DNA from: Vicinamibacterales bacterium
Lineage (GTDB): Bacteria > Acidobacteriota > Vicinamibacteria > Vicinamibacterales > UBA8438
DNA length: 64,000 bases
Direction: 5' to 3'
Assembly: GCA_958296065.1 (NCBI GenBank)
Contig: CATQHX010000052.1
Span: forward strand, 1 to 64,000
The notes beneath the pieces are model-generated. The model was not told the DNA's origin, did not search any database, and saw nothing but the letters and a program-made list of their open reading frames with translations. Shown here piece by piece: positions 33,696 through 42,896 of the stretch (positions within the stretch are counted from its first letter, which is position 1; every line of letters begins with the position of its first letter). Both the position numbers and the translations under genes were made by a program.

Positions 33696-35675
33696 CTATT
33701 CCGGCAGCGCCAGCGACACGAGCGACCCGGGCAGCCGGTTCGCACCGCCCGCGATCGGGACGACGATGTACTGCCGGCCCTCGTGCATGTAGCTCATCGG
33801 GATGCTGGTGGCCGGGGCCGGCAGCTCGGCGGTCCCGAGCCGCGTCCCGTCGGCCTTGTCGACCGCATAGAGCAGCGGCCGGGCGCCGCGCCCCTCGCTG
33901 TACATCAGCAGCGTCTTGCTCACCAGGGTCAGCGCCTGGCTCCGCACGCCGGTGTTCGGCAGGTCGACGCCATCGAGGGCCGGGTGGTTCTCGATCCGCT
34001 CCGGGGTGTCCCCGTTCGGGATCGTCCACAACGTGTCGCCCGTGTTCATGTCGATGGCGGTGATCCGGCCGTAGGGCGGCTTGAAGAGCGGCAGCCCCTG
34101 CGGGCCCTGCAGAAACCCGTTGTCGGTGGCGTACTTCGCCACGGTGCGGCCGATCGGATTCGGATCGGCGGCGTCGCCCACCTCGCCGGGGCTCAGGATC
34201 GGCGCCGCGCACAGGGTCATCGACGCCGCGTAGAGGATGCCGGTCTCCGGGTCGGCCGCGGTGCCGCCGGTGATGTTGGTCCCGCCGCCGGGGCCGGGGC
34301 AGTGGATCGCCCCCCGCTTGCCGAGGTCGTTGTCCGGGTGCAGCGGCGGCGTGAACATCGAGCCGTACTCGTAGCGGTTCAGGATCTCGAGCGCCTGCTG
34401 CCTGAGCTCCGGCGTGAAGTCGATCAGGTCGTCCTCGGTGATGTCCTGCAGGTCGTAGGCGGCCGGCTTCGTCGGGAACGGCTGGGTCGGCGAGTACCAC
34501 TCGCCCGGCACGTGCCCGCGCGGCACCGGACGCTCCTCGATGGGCCAGACAGGCTCGCCGGTCTCGCGGTTGAAGACGTAGGCGAACGCCTGCTTGGTCG
34601 TCTGGACCAGAATCGGCACCTCGCGCCCGTCGATGGTGACGTCGAGCAGGTTCGGGGCGGTCGGGTTGTCGCGGTTCCAGATGTCGTGGTGCACGGTCTG
34701 GAAGTGCCACTCGCGCTGGCCGGTGCGCACGTCGAGCGCCAGGATGCTCGTCGCGAACAGGTTGTCGCCCGGGTGGAAGCCGCCCCAGTAGTCGTTCGTC
34801 GGCGGGTCGGTGACGACGTAGACGAGGCCGCGCTCGGAGTCGGCCGACAGCGGCGCCCAGGCCGAGACGTTGCCGGTCCACTGCCAGGCGTCGTTCTCCC
34901 ACGTGTCGAAGCCGAACTCGCTCTCCGACTGCGGAATCACGTTGAACTTCCAGAGGTGCTCGCCGCTGGCCGCGTCGTAGGCCAGGATGTGCCCCGGCAC
35001 GTTCTCCTGCCGGGTCTGCCGGTAGCCCTGCTCGTGCGAGTTGCCGACCACAACGACCCCGTTGACGACGATCGGCGGCGACGAGTTGGTAATGTAGCCG
35101 ACGGTCGACGGCAGCCCGTCGGTCGGGTGGTACTCGTAGCCGAAGTCGGCCAGCAGATCGACGGTGCCGTCGTTGCCGAAGCTCTCGATCAGGTCACCGG
35201 TGTCCGGATCGAGCGCGTGGAGAAAGAACCCGGGCGTGACGACGTAGATGCGCCCCTCGCCGTTCACGACCTCATAGGCGACGCCCTTCCCGTAGTTCTT
35301 GCGCATGGAGTTCTCCCAGCGCTTCGTCGTCGGCTCGCGGAAGGTCCAGAGGGTCTCGCCGGTCGCCGGATCCATCGCGACGACGGTGCGGCGGTAGCCG
35401 GCCACGCCGAAGAGCTTTCCTTCGGCGTAGATCGGCGTGGACCGCATGACGTTGTCGACGGTAGGCCCGTAGTTGTCGCCGCGCCAGAGCCAGGCGACCT
35501 CCAGGTCCTCGAAGTTCTCCGCGTCGATCTGGTCGAACGGCGTGTAGCGGGTGCTGCCCTCGTCGGCGCCCCAGTGGGTCCAGCCGCCGTCCTGCGCGGA
35601 AGCCGCTCCGCCGCTCGCGAGCCCGGCCAGGACCAGCCCGGCGACCACGGCTCTACTCCATCGCAATCGTGTCAT
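33696..35675 (-). CDS. PQQ-dependent dehydrogenase (GCD-like quinoprotein)
   Basis: 659 residues. Signal peptide ending ASAQ at about 28, then an eight-bladed quinoprotein propeller: THWGADEGSTRYTPFDQI, repeated ALDPDTGDL/AMDPATGETLW W-motifs, REWHFQTVHHDIWNRDNP, PEEV-like PPLHPDNDLGKRG and a final blade with RLGTAELPAP. Similar to glucose/quinate PQQ dehydrogenases but without the N-terminal membrane helices, so it would be periplasmic, oxidising sugars or alcohols and passing electrons to a cytochrome or quinone. Substrate not readable. Divergent from 35832. Confidence 0.85.
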   Translation of the reverse strand: MTRLRWSRAVVAGLVLAGLASGGAASAQDGGWTHWGADEGSTRYTPFDQIDAENFEDLEVAWLWRGDNYGPTVDNVMRSTPIYAEGKLFGVAGYRRTVVAMDPATGETLWTFREPTTKRWENSMRKNYGKGVAYEVVNGEGRIYVVTPGFFLHALDPDTGDLIESFGNDGTVDLLADFGYEYHPTDGLPSTVGYITNSSPPIVVNGVVVVGNSHEQGYRQTRQENVPGHILAYDAASGEHLWKFNVIPQSESEFGFDTWENDAWQWTGNVSAWAPLSADSERGLVYVVTDPPTNDYWGGFHPGDNLFATSILALDVRTGQREWHFQTVHHDIWNRDNPTAPNLLDVTIDGREVPILVQTTKQAFAYVFNRETGEPVWPIEERPVPRGHVPGEWYSPTQPFPTKPAAYDLQDITEDDLIDFTPELRQQALEILNRYEYGSMFTPPLHPDNDLGKRGAIHCPGPGGGTNITGGTAADPETGILYAASMTLCAAPILSPGEVGDAADPNPIGRTVAKYATDNGFLQGPQGLPLFKPPYGRITAIDMNTGDTLWTIPNGDTPERIENHPALDGVDLPNTGVRSQALTLVSKTLLMYSEGRGARPLLYAVDKADGTRLGTAELPAPATSIPMSYMHEGRQYIVVPIAGGANRLPGSLVSLALPE

Positions 35676-35831
35676 CGTGTCGATCTCCCCTGTAACGAAA
35701 CCGGTTCATTATCTCCCATATGATCAGCAGCATCGGGGGGCGCGCGACAGGCGGCAGCGGAGCGCTGGCGCCACTCCGCCCTGTCGCTCTGCCACGACCT
35801 CGACACACCTCACGGTCGGGAGGAAGGGCAT

Positions 35832-36320
35832 ATGCCGATTCTGCGCCGCGTCGCGCTGGCTGTCGTCTTGATCGGGGCGGGAACCACCGCACCGGCGGCG
35901 GCCCAGGACGAGAACGAGCGCGAATACCTGACCGGCCTCCGCGAGGTCAACGTGTTCGTCGACGACCTGGCCCGGGACGCGGAGACGGCCGGATTGACCC
36001 GGGACGGCATCGAAGCTGCGGTCGAGGCCCGCCTGCGGGAACGGCGCGTGCCGCTGGGCCGCTCGCAACTCGCCGGGGACCTCTACGTACGCGTCGCGAC
36101 GCACCGCGGCGCCACCGGCCTGTACGCGTACCTCGCACGCGTATCGCTGCAGCAGCTCGTTACCATCGAAGGCAACCAGGAGCGCGCGTTCGTCGATACC
36201 TGGGACCTGGACTCGCTCGGAACGGTCGGCGAGGCCAACCTGCCGCAGGTGCAGCGGGTCGTGCTGCAGATCGTCGACGTGTTCATCGAGGACTACTTCG
36301 CCGTCAACGACCCGCGGTAG
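35832..36320 (+). CDS. Secreted protein of unknown function
   Basis: 162 residues. GGAGGAAGGG precedes the ATG. Signal peptide ending AAAQ at about 25. The mature part starts EREYLTGLREVNVFVDDLA and has an alpha/beta pattern with GDLYVRVATHRG and a C-terminal helix VVLQIVDVFIEDYFAVN. No cysteines. Small exported proteins of this pattern occur in Acidobacteriota, but I know no function. Divergent from the PQQ dehydrogenase across a 156-base gap containing an imperfect hairpin (35744-35787). Confidence 0.68.
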   Translation: MPILRRVALAVVLIGAGTTAPAAAQDENEREYLTGLREVNVFVDDLARDAETAGLTRDGIEAAVEARLRERRVPLGRSQLAGDLYVRVATHRGATGLYAYLARVSLQQLVTIEGNQERAFVDTWDLDSLGTVGEANLPQVQRVVLQIVDVFIEDYFAVNDPR

Positions 36321-36501
36321 CAGCTCGCGGTCGCCGGCGCTCCAGCCGAGCCCGAACCGCCCGGTGAGGAACACCGCGCAGGTGTCGAGAGCGGAGAGGC
36401 GTTCGCGTGGCAAGGCGCGACGCGCGGACCGCGCGGGTCGAACCACGGCACCTTCGGTAGAATCAGCGGCGACTGAAGACACCGCTTCACGGAGGAAAGC
36501 C

Positions 36502-37464
36502 ATGCGATTCGCCAGCGTTGCCGCCATCGTCTTCGCCGCATTCACGATCCTGCTCGCGGGATCCGCACCCGCCGCCGCTCAGTCCTGGTCGCCGCCGTCG
36601 CCCGAGGAACGGTGTCCCAGCAAGTGGGGCGCCGGCGACGAGCGGGGCGCGGCCAACCACATGGGTCCCGAGACCGTGCTCAAGGCGGCGAGCCTGATAC
36701 GAACGGGCCGCGTGATCGAGCTCGGGCAGGTACTGAGAGGCTCCATGCCGCTCGGCGCCCGCCATTTCGACCTCTACATGAAGCCGACCGGCCCGTCCAC
36801 GGGTTCGAACCGGCGCGGGTCGAACGAGGAGCTGGTCGTCGCCGAGATGGGCCAGGTGGGCACGCAGTTCGATGGCTTCACGCACCAGACCATCGGCGAC
36901 AGCCTCTACAACTGCGTCGACCAGAACGAGGTCATGACGCGGACGGGCTTTACGCGGCTCGGCGTCGAGAGCGTCGGGACGCTCATGACCCGCGGAGTGC
37001 TCATCGACGTGGCGGCGCTGAAGGGCGTCGACATGCTGCCCGACACGTACGAGATCACGGTCGACGACCTGCAGCAGGCTCTCGATCGGCAGGGCGTGGC
37101 GCTGGAACCGGGCGATGCGGTGCTGATCCATACCGGCTGGGGCGTGCTCTGGGACACCGACGGGGAGCGTTTCATGGCGACGAACCCTGGGATCGGCGTC
37201 GCGGCCGCGCAGTGGCTCGTGGAGCAGGACCCGATGCTGCTGGGGGCCGACAACCAGCCGGTCGAGGTCTCGCCAAACCCGGATCCGGAAGTCTCGCTGC
37301 CGATCCACCAGATCATGCTGGTGGTCAACGGCATCCACCTGGTGGAGCGGATGCGGCTGGCCGAGCTGGCCGCGGCCGGCGTCTACGAGTTCGCGTTCGT
37401 CGTCCAGCCGCTGAAGATCGAAGGCGCCACCGGCTCGACCGTCGCACCAGTCGCGATCTACTGA
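36502..37464 (+). CDS. Secreted cyclase-family (kynurenine-formamidase-like) hydrolase
   Basis: 320 residues from ATG 36502 (GGAGGAAAG upstream). Signal peptide ending AAAQ at about 27. The cyclase family PF04199 is recognised by WGAGDERGAANHMGPETV, VGTQFDGFTHQTIGD, LTRGVLIDVAALKG, PGDAVLIHTGWG and the C-terminal LPIHQIMLVVNGIHLVE. In the usual HxGTHxDxxxH metal motif the second His is Gln (GTQFD), a variant found in this subgroup. Probably hydrolyses an amide or lactone. Exported, unlike KynB. A related paralogue lies at 61162. Confidence 0.83.
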   Translation: MRFASVAAIVFAAFTILLAGSAPAAAQSWSPPSPEERCPSKWGAGDERGAANHMGPETVLKAASLIRTGRVIELGQVLRGSMPLGARHFDLYMKPTGPSTGSNRRGSNEELVVAEMGQVGTQFDGFTHQTIGDSLYNCVDQNEVMTRTGFTRLGVESVGTLMTRGVLIDVAALKGVDMLPDTYEITVDDLQQALDRQGVALEPGDAVLIHTGWGVLWDTDGERFMATNPGIGVAAAQWLVEQDPMLLGADNQPVEVSPNPDPEVSLPIHQIMLVVNGIHLVERMRLAELAAAGVYEFAFVVQPLKIEGATGSTVAPVAIY

Positions 37465-37472
37465 ACGGGGAA

Positions 37473-37509
37473 GGGTGCGAGCGACGGCCCGGAGCCGCGG
37501 CTCGCACCC
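37473..37509. terminator. Bidirectional intrinsic terminator
   Basis: GGGTGCGAGC (37473-37482) and GCTCGCACCC (37500-37509), perfect 10-base stem between convergent genes ending at 37464 and 37518. Confidence 0.75.
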
Positions 37510-37517
37510 CCGGCAAT

Positions 37518-38531
37518 CTATTGCTGGCCGCCGGCCGCCTCCCTGGCCTCCAGGGCGCGCGCCCCGCCGAGCATGAGGGGCATCGAGTGGTGTCCCTCGT
37601 GGCAGGCGTACTCCCACTTCTCGCCGTCGAGCATCTTCATCGGCACCTCGAAGGTCCACGGGCGCTCCCAGGTCTCCGGGTCGTTGACGGTGGCCTGGTA
37701 GAGCAGCGTATCGGCGTCGACGCGCGTGAGCCGCTCGGTCAGGTGCATGCTCCCGGTGGTGGAGCGCCACAGCCGGCGGGAATCGAAGTTCGCGGTCTCG
37801 ATCACCAGCGTATCGCCCTCCCAGTGCCCGCGCGACTCGCCCGACCACTGCAGCATGTCGGAGGGTAGCGAGGGACGCCCGTCGAGCGGGACGATACGCG
37901 CGGTGTTCACCATCTCGGTGACGATCGCGACGTGGTCCGGCGTCTGGAACAACTGCATGTTGTTGTTGTAGGCGCTCGGGGTCATCGGCGGCCCGGCGTT
38001 GAAGCCCAGGATGCAGCGGTCGTAGGTGCTGAAGTCCAGCCAGGAGTCGGCGGGCTGGTTCCGGCGGTGCTCGCGGTAGGCGTCCACGCGGCGCTGCCCC
38101 TCCGCCGTCAGCGGCGGATAGCGCCCGTTCGGTGGATCGACGATCAGCGAGGTCCGGCCCGTGGCGACCGCCTCCAGGCCCTGATCCAGCCAGGTGTGGT
38201 TGTAGGAGCCGTTCCCACCGTCCGGCCGCCGGTCGACGTTCGTTCCCGCTTCGGTCCGCTGCGCGGGCGTCTCCAGGAAGTTGTTGAGGCGGTCGAGCGC
38301 CTGCTGCTCCAGGTCGGCCACTTCCTCGGCGGTCAGGAACTCCTTGTCGGCCAGCTCCACGGGCCGTTCCATGCGGGTGATGCTCCGGTAATCCCAGACG
38401 CCCCCGAGGTCGGGTGCGCCCCAGGCCGTCCGCGGCGCCTCGGTCTGGGCGCCGGCGGACGCCGCCGCCAGGGCCAGGATCGCGGCCGCCGCCACCAGAG
38501 CGCCCGCGAGAGTCTTCGTTCGATAGCTCAT
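37518..38531 (-). CDS. ACHEGNY-family secreted protein, copy 13
   Basis: 337 residues from ATG 38531 (GGGAGGACGAG upstream); the open frame runs on upstream without protein character. Signal peptide ending AGAQ at about 29. Motifs: RTAWGAPDLGGVWDYRSITR, MERPVELADKEFLTAEEVA, SYNHTWLDQG, RTSLIVDPPNGRYPPLT, DRCILGFNAGPPMTPSAYNN, QLFQTPDHVAIVTEM, ARIVPLDGRPS, GHWEGDTLVIETANF, HLTERLTRVD, WEYACHEGHHSMPLMLGGAR. The signature varies to CHEGHH. Cysteines DRCI and ACHEG. Confidence 0.86.
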   Translation of the reverse strand: MSYRTKTLAGALVAAAAILALAAASAGAQTEAPRTAWGAPDLGGVWDYRSITRMERPVELADKEFLTAEEVADLEQQALDRLNNFLETPAQRTEAGTNVDRRPDGGNGSYNHTWLDQGLEAVATGRTSLIVDPPNGRYPPLTAEGQRRVDAYREHRRNQPADSWLDFSTYDRCILGFNAGPPMTPSAYNNNMQLFQTPDHVAIVTEMVNTARIVPLDGRPSLPSDMLQWSGESRGHWEGDTLVIETANFDSRRLWRSTTGSMHLTERLTRVDADTLLYQATVNDPETWERPWTFEVPMKMLDGEKWEYACHEGHHSMPLMLGGARALEAREAAGGQQ

Positions 38532-38677
38532 CTCGTCCTCCCGTTCACGAGGCTGCCCGCGCCGGCCAAGCGGAGCAGCGAGATCAATCCTCGATTGTAC
38601 CGCCGTCCCCCGGCTGCATCGACCGTCTCCCGAGCGGTGCGTGCGAGTTCTTCCGCCTGCGCACCGCCGCCGGATCG

Positions 38678-40852
38678 TCACTCCGCGAGCGGGTCCGGCC
38701 GGAGCTGGAAGTGAATGATCGAGCTCCGCCGGCCCTTGCCCCCTTCGATGTGCCAGTTCAGGTTCGACCCGTAGTTGGCCCACAGGCCGCGTCCCTTCCA
38801 GCCGGCATCGGGATCGTCGATGCGGCCGTCGAGCCCACGGGCGAAGAAGCCGAGCGGGTACGGCACGCGCAGCACCACCCATTCGCGGGTCTCGGGAAGC
38901 AGGGCCAGCAGCGAGTCGGAGCCGGACCCGGGCGCGATCGGCACGTTGCCCCCCAGCCCGAGCGTGTCGAACTGGTCCACCCAGTTGTAATAGTGGTAGT
39001 CGGCACTGCCGGGCTCCGTCACGTTCTTCATCTGCGGTCCGGGCGTCGGGTACAGGGTCCAGCCCTCCGGACAGTGCTGGCCGGTCGCCCCCGGACCGTT
39101 CAGGACGCCGCACTTGCTGCGGTCGAAGCTCGCCATGTGTCCGCTGCCGGACAGCGCGGTCCAGATGACGCCGTTGCGGTCGACGTCGACGCCGCGCGGC
39201 GCATGCCCGGTCTGCGCCGGATCGACGTCGGGGTTCTCGATGGACGGCGGCTCGTAGACCTCGGCGATGCACGTCTCCGGCGGGTTGTCGCCCCGGTCGA
39301 GCCTGACGAGGCGGCCGGGGAACGGTCCCGTCCGCGCGATCCAGGCCGAGTCGTCCACCGGGTTGGCGATGATGCCGTAGGCGAACCCGGCCAGACGGGT
39401 GTCGCGGACCGGATCGATTTCCTCACCCGGCTCGTTCCACGGCCGCGTGATCCGTCCGTCGCCGTTGGTATCGATGACGGTCGGACACCAGCCCTGCGAC
39501 GCCTGCTCGTTGCCGGTCTCGTCGTACATCCGCGTGTCCAGCCAGCCGACCACGTTCGGGTCGCCGCTGAACCAGAGGGTGTCGCTCTGGTCTTCCGCGA
39601 ACTGCAGGTGGTGCGTTCCGTAGCAACTGTCGATGAGGGTGAACGTCTCGGTTTCCGGGTCGTAGACGGAGATCTGCCGCCCGCTGCGCTCGACCGGGAA
39701 GTATTGCGCCGACGGATGCGCCGATCCCTCCTTGCACCAGTCGGGGTTGTTGCGGCGGCGGATGGTGGAGGTCAGCCAGACCCGGCCCCGGGCGTCCATC
39801 ATCGGGTTGTGGGGATTGGCCGGCGCGTCGAAGATGATCTCGTCCCCCCAGTACGGCGACGGCTCGAAGCCGGGGGCGGTGGGGAACATCGACGGCACCA
39901 TCCCGGTCGGCTCCCTGAGCGGAATGGGGATCTCGATCGATTCATGCCGCGCCGTGTCGGTGACCACCAGCGTGTCTTGCGTGATGGAAACGCCGTAGAC
40001 GAGGCCGTCGGCATTGACGGTCGGCTGCCGCTTGTCGGTGGTGACCTCGTCGTGGACGTACGACGTCTCCCCCGCCCACTCCCACATGGTGAGCACCAGG
40101 TTGCGCTCGACCCCCTGCGGGCGCGGCGGAGCTTCCGGCACCTCCCCGGCGGCAATGCGGTCGCTCCAGTCGGCGAACATCGCCAAGCCGCGCTCGCGGC
40201 CGAAGCGGTTGACGACGCCGCTCATCTGCGCGCCCCGCTGTCCGAAGGTGACCCGGTGGTCCCACGCCTCGACCGACGAGTCGAACTGGTCGAGGTGGCT
40301 GACGTCGAACGTGAACCGGTTGCCCATCTGGTGGCAGAGCTGGCAGCCCTGCTTGGTGACGTCGACCCAGGCGGCCTGGCTCCGGAGCGCCGGCGAGATG
40401 CCGTTGCCGTTCGGCCCGGTGCCCGGGAACTCTTCCGGGGCGGGGGGCTCGAGCAGCGAGTACCAGTAGTTGGCCGGGTAGACCTCGGCCGCTTCCTGGG
40501 ACGTGGCCGCCTGCATCGCCTGCAGCGTCACGGTCTCCCCCGGCCGGGCAGTCACCGGCTCCGAATCGACCAGCCCGTAGCCGCGGACCCAGACGCGATA
40601 CGCCGCGTCCGGCAGGTCCGGCACGAGAAACCGCCCGTCGTCGCCGGTTACAACGATCTTGCGGAACAGGGTATCGAGGTCGTCGGTCTCGGCGATCACC
40701 CAGACACCCGCCTCGGGGCCACCCGGGCTCCGCACGACGCCCCGCAGGTCGGCCTCCGCCGTTGCCACCCCGGGCTCCTGCGCCGCGCCGAGCGAGACCC
40801 CGAACGCGACGACGAGCGCCGCCGCGAGCCAGTCGATCCCTACGTGCCGCAT
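38678..40852 (-). CDS. Carboxypeptidase-regulatory domain, haem motif and lyase-like propeller protein
   Basis: 724 residues from the second of two adjacent ATGs (AGGAGG is 6 bases before it). Signal peptide at about 1-24. A carboxypeptidase-regulatory-like beta domain follows at about 35-115 (ADLRGVVRSPGGPEAGVWVI). One haem c motif CQLCH at 170-174. Then a large propeller resembling virginiamycin B lyase/SMP-30-type domains, with PMMDARGRVWLTS, GVDVDRNGVIWTALSGSGH and GWTLYPTPGP. Two cysteines near WCKEGS and SCYGTHH. Periplasmic redox or lyase role is inference. No operon partner. Confidence 0.75.
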   Translation of the reverse strand: MRHVGIDWLAAALVVAFGVSLGAAQEPGVATAEADLRGVVRSPGGPEAGVWVIAETDDLDTLFRKIVVTGDDGRFLVPDLPDAAYRVWVRGYGLVDSEPVTARPGETVTLQAMQAATSQEAAEVYPANYWYSLLEPPAPEEFPGTGPNGNGISPALRSQAAWVDVTKQGCQLCHQMGNRFTFDVSHLDQFDSSVEAWDHRVTFGQRGAQMSGVVNRFGRERGLAMFADWSDRIAAGEVPEAPPRPQGVERNLVLTMWEWAGETSYVHDEVTTDKRQPTVNADGLVYGVSITQDTLVVTDTARHESIEIPIPLREPTGMVPSMFPTAPGFEPSPYWGDEIIFDAPANPHNPMMDARGRVWLTSTIRRRNNPDWCKEGSAHPSAQYFPVERSGRQISVYDPETETFTLIDSCYGTHHLQFAEDQSDTLWFSGDPNVVGWLDTRMYDETGNEQASQGWCPTVIDTNGDGRITRPWNEPGEEIDPVRDTRLAGFAYGIIANPVDDSAWIARTGPFPGRLVRLDRGDNPPETCIAEVYEPPSIENPDVDPAQTGHAPRGVDVDRNGVIWTALSGSGHMASFDRSKCGVLNGPGATGQHCPEGWTLYPTPGPQMKNVTEPGSADYHYYNWVDQFDTLGLGGNVPIAPGSGSDSLLALLPETREWVVLRVPYPLGFFARGLDGRIDDPDAGWKGRGLWANYGSNLNWHIEGGKGRRSSIIHFQLRPDPLAE

Positions 40853-40940
40853 CATCGACCTCCTTCCGTTTTCCGGCTGACACCACCTGCGCGTGATTTT
40901 GTAACGGTTGTCAGCGATCAAGCGATAGGTAGAGTAACGC

Positions 40941-41168
40941 ATGGCCAGCTCCACCTTCGTCGTGTGTGTCCGCAACGCCGGCTACGAGGCTTGGCTCGAC
41001 CGCGGCAAGCGCTACCTGCGTAGTGATTCGAGGCGAGCAGAATTCGATCGCGCAATCGCTGCCGGGTCGCGGCAACGAGCGCCCCTGTTCCGCGAAGCGG
41101 CGGCCCCCTCGCGGCGGCGTCCGAATGCTCGTACAATAGGGGCGTTTTCGGGAGCGGAAACTCGATGA
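40941..41168 (+). pseudogene. Truncated small conserved protein relic
   Basis: 75-residue frame whose first 27 residues (MASSTFVVCVRNAGYEAWLD and following) match the start of a family of about 65-residue conserved proteins that often accompany mobile or toxin-antitoxin genes and normally continue to a D-E-S-G-E-D-Y-L-Y-P end. Here the sequence after residue 30 becomes Arg/Ala-rich and that ending is missing. I read it as a relic; a short functional gene cannot be excluded. Confidence 0.35.
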
Positions 41169-41184
41169 CGTGGAGCAATCGACG

Positions 41185-42420
41185 ATGAGATATCTGGCGC
41201 GCGGGTTCATGGTGGTGGCGGCGGCTACGCTGCTGATGGGCATCACATCGAGTGCGGCGGCGCAGGACTGGCCGCAGTGGCGCGGCCCGGAGCGCGACGG
41301 CGTGGCGGCGGCGTTCGACGTGCCGGCGAGTTGGCCGGACAGGCTGCAACGGCACTGGTCGGTGGACATCGGACTCGGCTACGCCAGCCCCGTGCTGATC
41401 GGCGACCGCCTGTACATGTTCAGCCGCCAGGGCGAGGACGAGGTGCTGACCGCGCTCGACGCCGCCAGCGGCGAGACGCTGTGGCGGACGAGCTACGCGG
41501 CGCCGTTCAACATGAACCCATCGACCGCGCGCCATCGCGCGGGGCCGAAGTCCACGCCCACGTTCGCGAACGGCCGCATTTTCACGCACGGCATGACCGG
41601 CACGGTAACTGCCTTCGACGCCGCCGGCGGGGAACAGCTCTGGCAGTACCCGGGGACCGGCCTGACGCCGCTCTTTCACACATCGATGTCGCCCCTCGTG
41701 GTCGGCGATCTGGTCATCGTCCATGTCGGCGGACACAACGATGGCGCGTTGACAGCGTTCGATGTCGCCTCCGGCACCATCCGCTGGAGCTGGGACGGCG
41801 ACGGCCCCGCCTACGGTTCGCCGATGCTGTTCGAGCTGGCCGGAACGCGGCAGGTGGTCGTCTTCACGCAGGAGCACTTCGTCGCCGTGTCCGTGGAGAC
41901 CGGGACATTGCTCTGGAGCCGACCGTTCACGACGCCGGCGGTCACCACGTCGCAGACGCCGCTCCTCCACGAGGACATGGTGATTCAGACCGGCCGCGCC
42001 AACGGCGTGACCGCGTTCCGCGTCAGCCCGGGCAGCGGCGGCTGGACCACCGAAGATGTCTGGCATACGGATGAAGTCTCGCTCCACATGACCAACGGCG
42101 TCATCAACGAGGGTGTCCTCTACGGGCTCTCGCATCTGAACAGCGGCCAGTACTTCGGCCTCGATCTCGACAGCGGCGAGGTCCTCTGGACCAGCCCTCC
42201 GCGCCAAGCCGAGAACGCGTCGATCCTGCGCTCCGGCGACAGCATCCTCTCGCTGGAGGACGACGCCGAGCTGGTGGTCCTGGCCCACAGCCGCAGCCAG
42301 TTCAGCCCCGTGCAGCGCTACGAGGTGGCCGACAGCGAGACGTGGACGGCGCCGACGCTCACCGGCAACCGGCTCTTCATCAAGGACATTTCGTCGCTGA
42401 CGCTCTGGACGCTCGACTGA
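41185..42420 (+). CDS. Secreted PQQ-like (BamB-type) beta-propeller
   Basis: 411 residues from ATG 41185 (GGAG upstream); GTG 41170 is in frame. Signal peptide ending SAAAQ at about 27, then DWPQWRGPERDG, a standard opening of outer-membrane PQQ-like propellers. Repeats: LTALDAASGETLWRTSY, VTAFDAAGGEQLWQYP, LTAFDVASGTIRWSWDG, VSVETGTLLWSRP, GLDLDSGEVLWTSP. These bind partners rather than PQQ in BamB relatives; an enzymatic role is not shown. Followed by the cupin and cytochrome genes, likely one operon. Confidence 0.84.
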   Translation: MRYLARGFMVVAAATLLMGITSSAAAQDWPQWRGPERDGVAAAFDVPASWPDRLQRHWSVDIGLGYASPVLIGDRLYMFSRQGEDEVLTALDAASGETLWRTSYAAPFNMNPSTARHRAGPKSTPTFANGRIFTHGMTGTVTAFDAAGGEQLWQYPGTGLTPLFHTSMSPLVVGDLVIVHVGGHNDGALTAFDVASGTIRWSWDGDGPAYGSPMLFELAGTRQVVVFTQEHFVAVSVETGTLLWSRPFTTPAVTTSQTPLLHEDMVIQTGRANGVTAFRVSPGSGGWTTEDVWHTDEVSLHMTNGVINEGVLYGLSHLNSGQYFGLDLDSGEVLWTSPPRQAENASILRSGDSILSLEDDAELVVLAHSRSQFSPVQRYEVADSETWTAPTLTGNRLFIKDISSLTLWTLD

Positions 42421-42458
42421 CCCGGGCGCGGACCGTCATTTGGAAGGGAGTGGGCAGA

Positions 42459-42896
42459 ATGACGCTGACAACCCGTACCCAACTGCGACTCGGCCTGGCC
42501 GTCGGGTGCCTCGCCGTCGCCGGACTGCTCTACATCGCCGCAGATTCCGGTTCGGTTGCCGCCGCCCAGAGCAACTTCGTCGGCGGCGATCCGACGCGGC
42601 CCGACTCGTCGGACATCCGCGCCGTCCGCCTGCGGTTCGAAGCGGGCGCGCGGTCGAACTGGCACAGCCACGGGAACTGGCAGATCATCATGGCCGAAGA
42701 GGGCGAGGGCCGCACCCAGGTTCGCGGGGAACCGATACAGGTCCTGGAGGCGGGCGGCAACCCGGTCTACGCCGGTCCCGGCGTGGTCCACTGGCATGGC
42801 GCGGCGCCCGACCAGCACATGATCCAGCTCACCTTCGTCAGTGGCCAGACGAGCTGGGAAGGGCCGGTCAGCGATGACGACTATCTCGGCCGGTAA
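42459..42896 (+). CDS. Exported small cupin protein
   Basis: 145 residues. N-terminal hydrophobic segment at about 10-37 (signal or anchor, SVAAAQ). Cupin motif 1 appears as RSNWHSHGNWQIIMAEEGEG, giving the His-x-His metal pair, and motif 2 as PVYAGPGVVHWHGAAPD. Such single cupins bind a metal and act in small-molecule chemistry, for example as carboxymuconolactone-pathway partners; exact role unknown. Its end overlaps the start of the cytochrome gene by 23 bases, supporting an operon with the propeller upstream. Confidence 0.83.
   Translation: MTLTTRTQLRLGLAVGCLAVAGLLYIAADSGSVAAAQSNFVGGDPTRPDSSDIRAVRLRFEAGARSNWHSHGNWQIIMAEEGEGRTQVRGEPIQVLEAGGNPVYAGPGVVHWHGAAPDQHMIQLTFVSGQTSWEGPVSDDDYLGR

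Noticed and set aside
33672-35723. 683-codon plus-strand frame opposite the PQQ dehydrogenase
   Set aside because: Low-complexity valine/arginine-rich translation. The antisense gene carries all quinoprotein motifs.
35744-35787. Imperfect hairpin in the 35676-35831 divergent gap as a riboswitch or small RNA
   Set aside because: GCGACAGG/CCTGTCGC plus an inner GCGGAG/CTCCGC stem can form, but no conserved motif supports an RNA gene; GC-rich gaps form such stems often.
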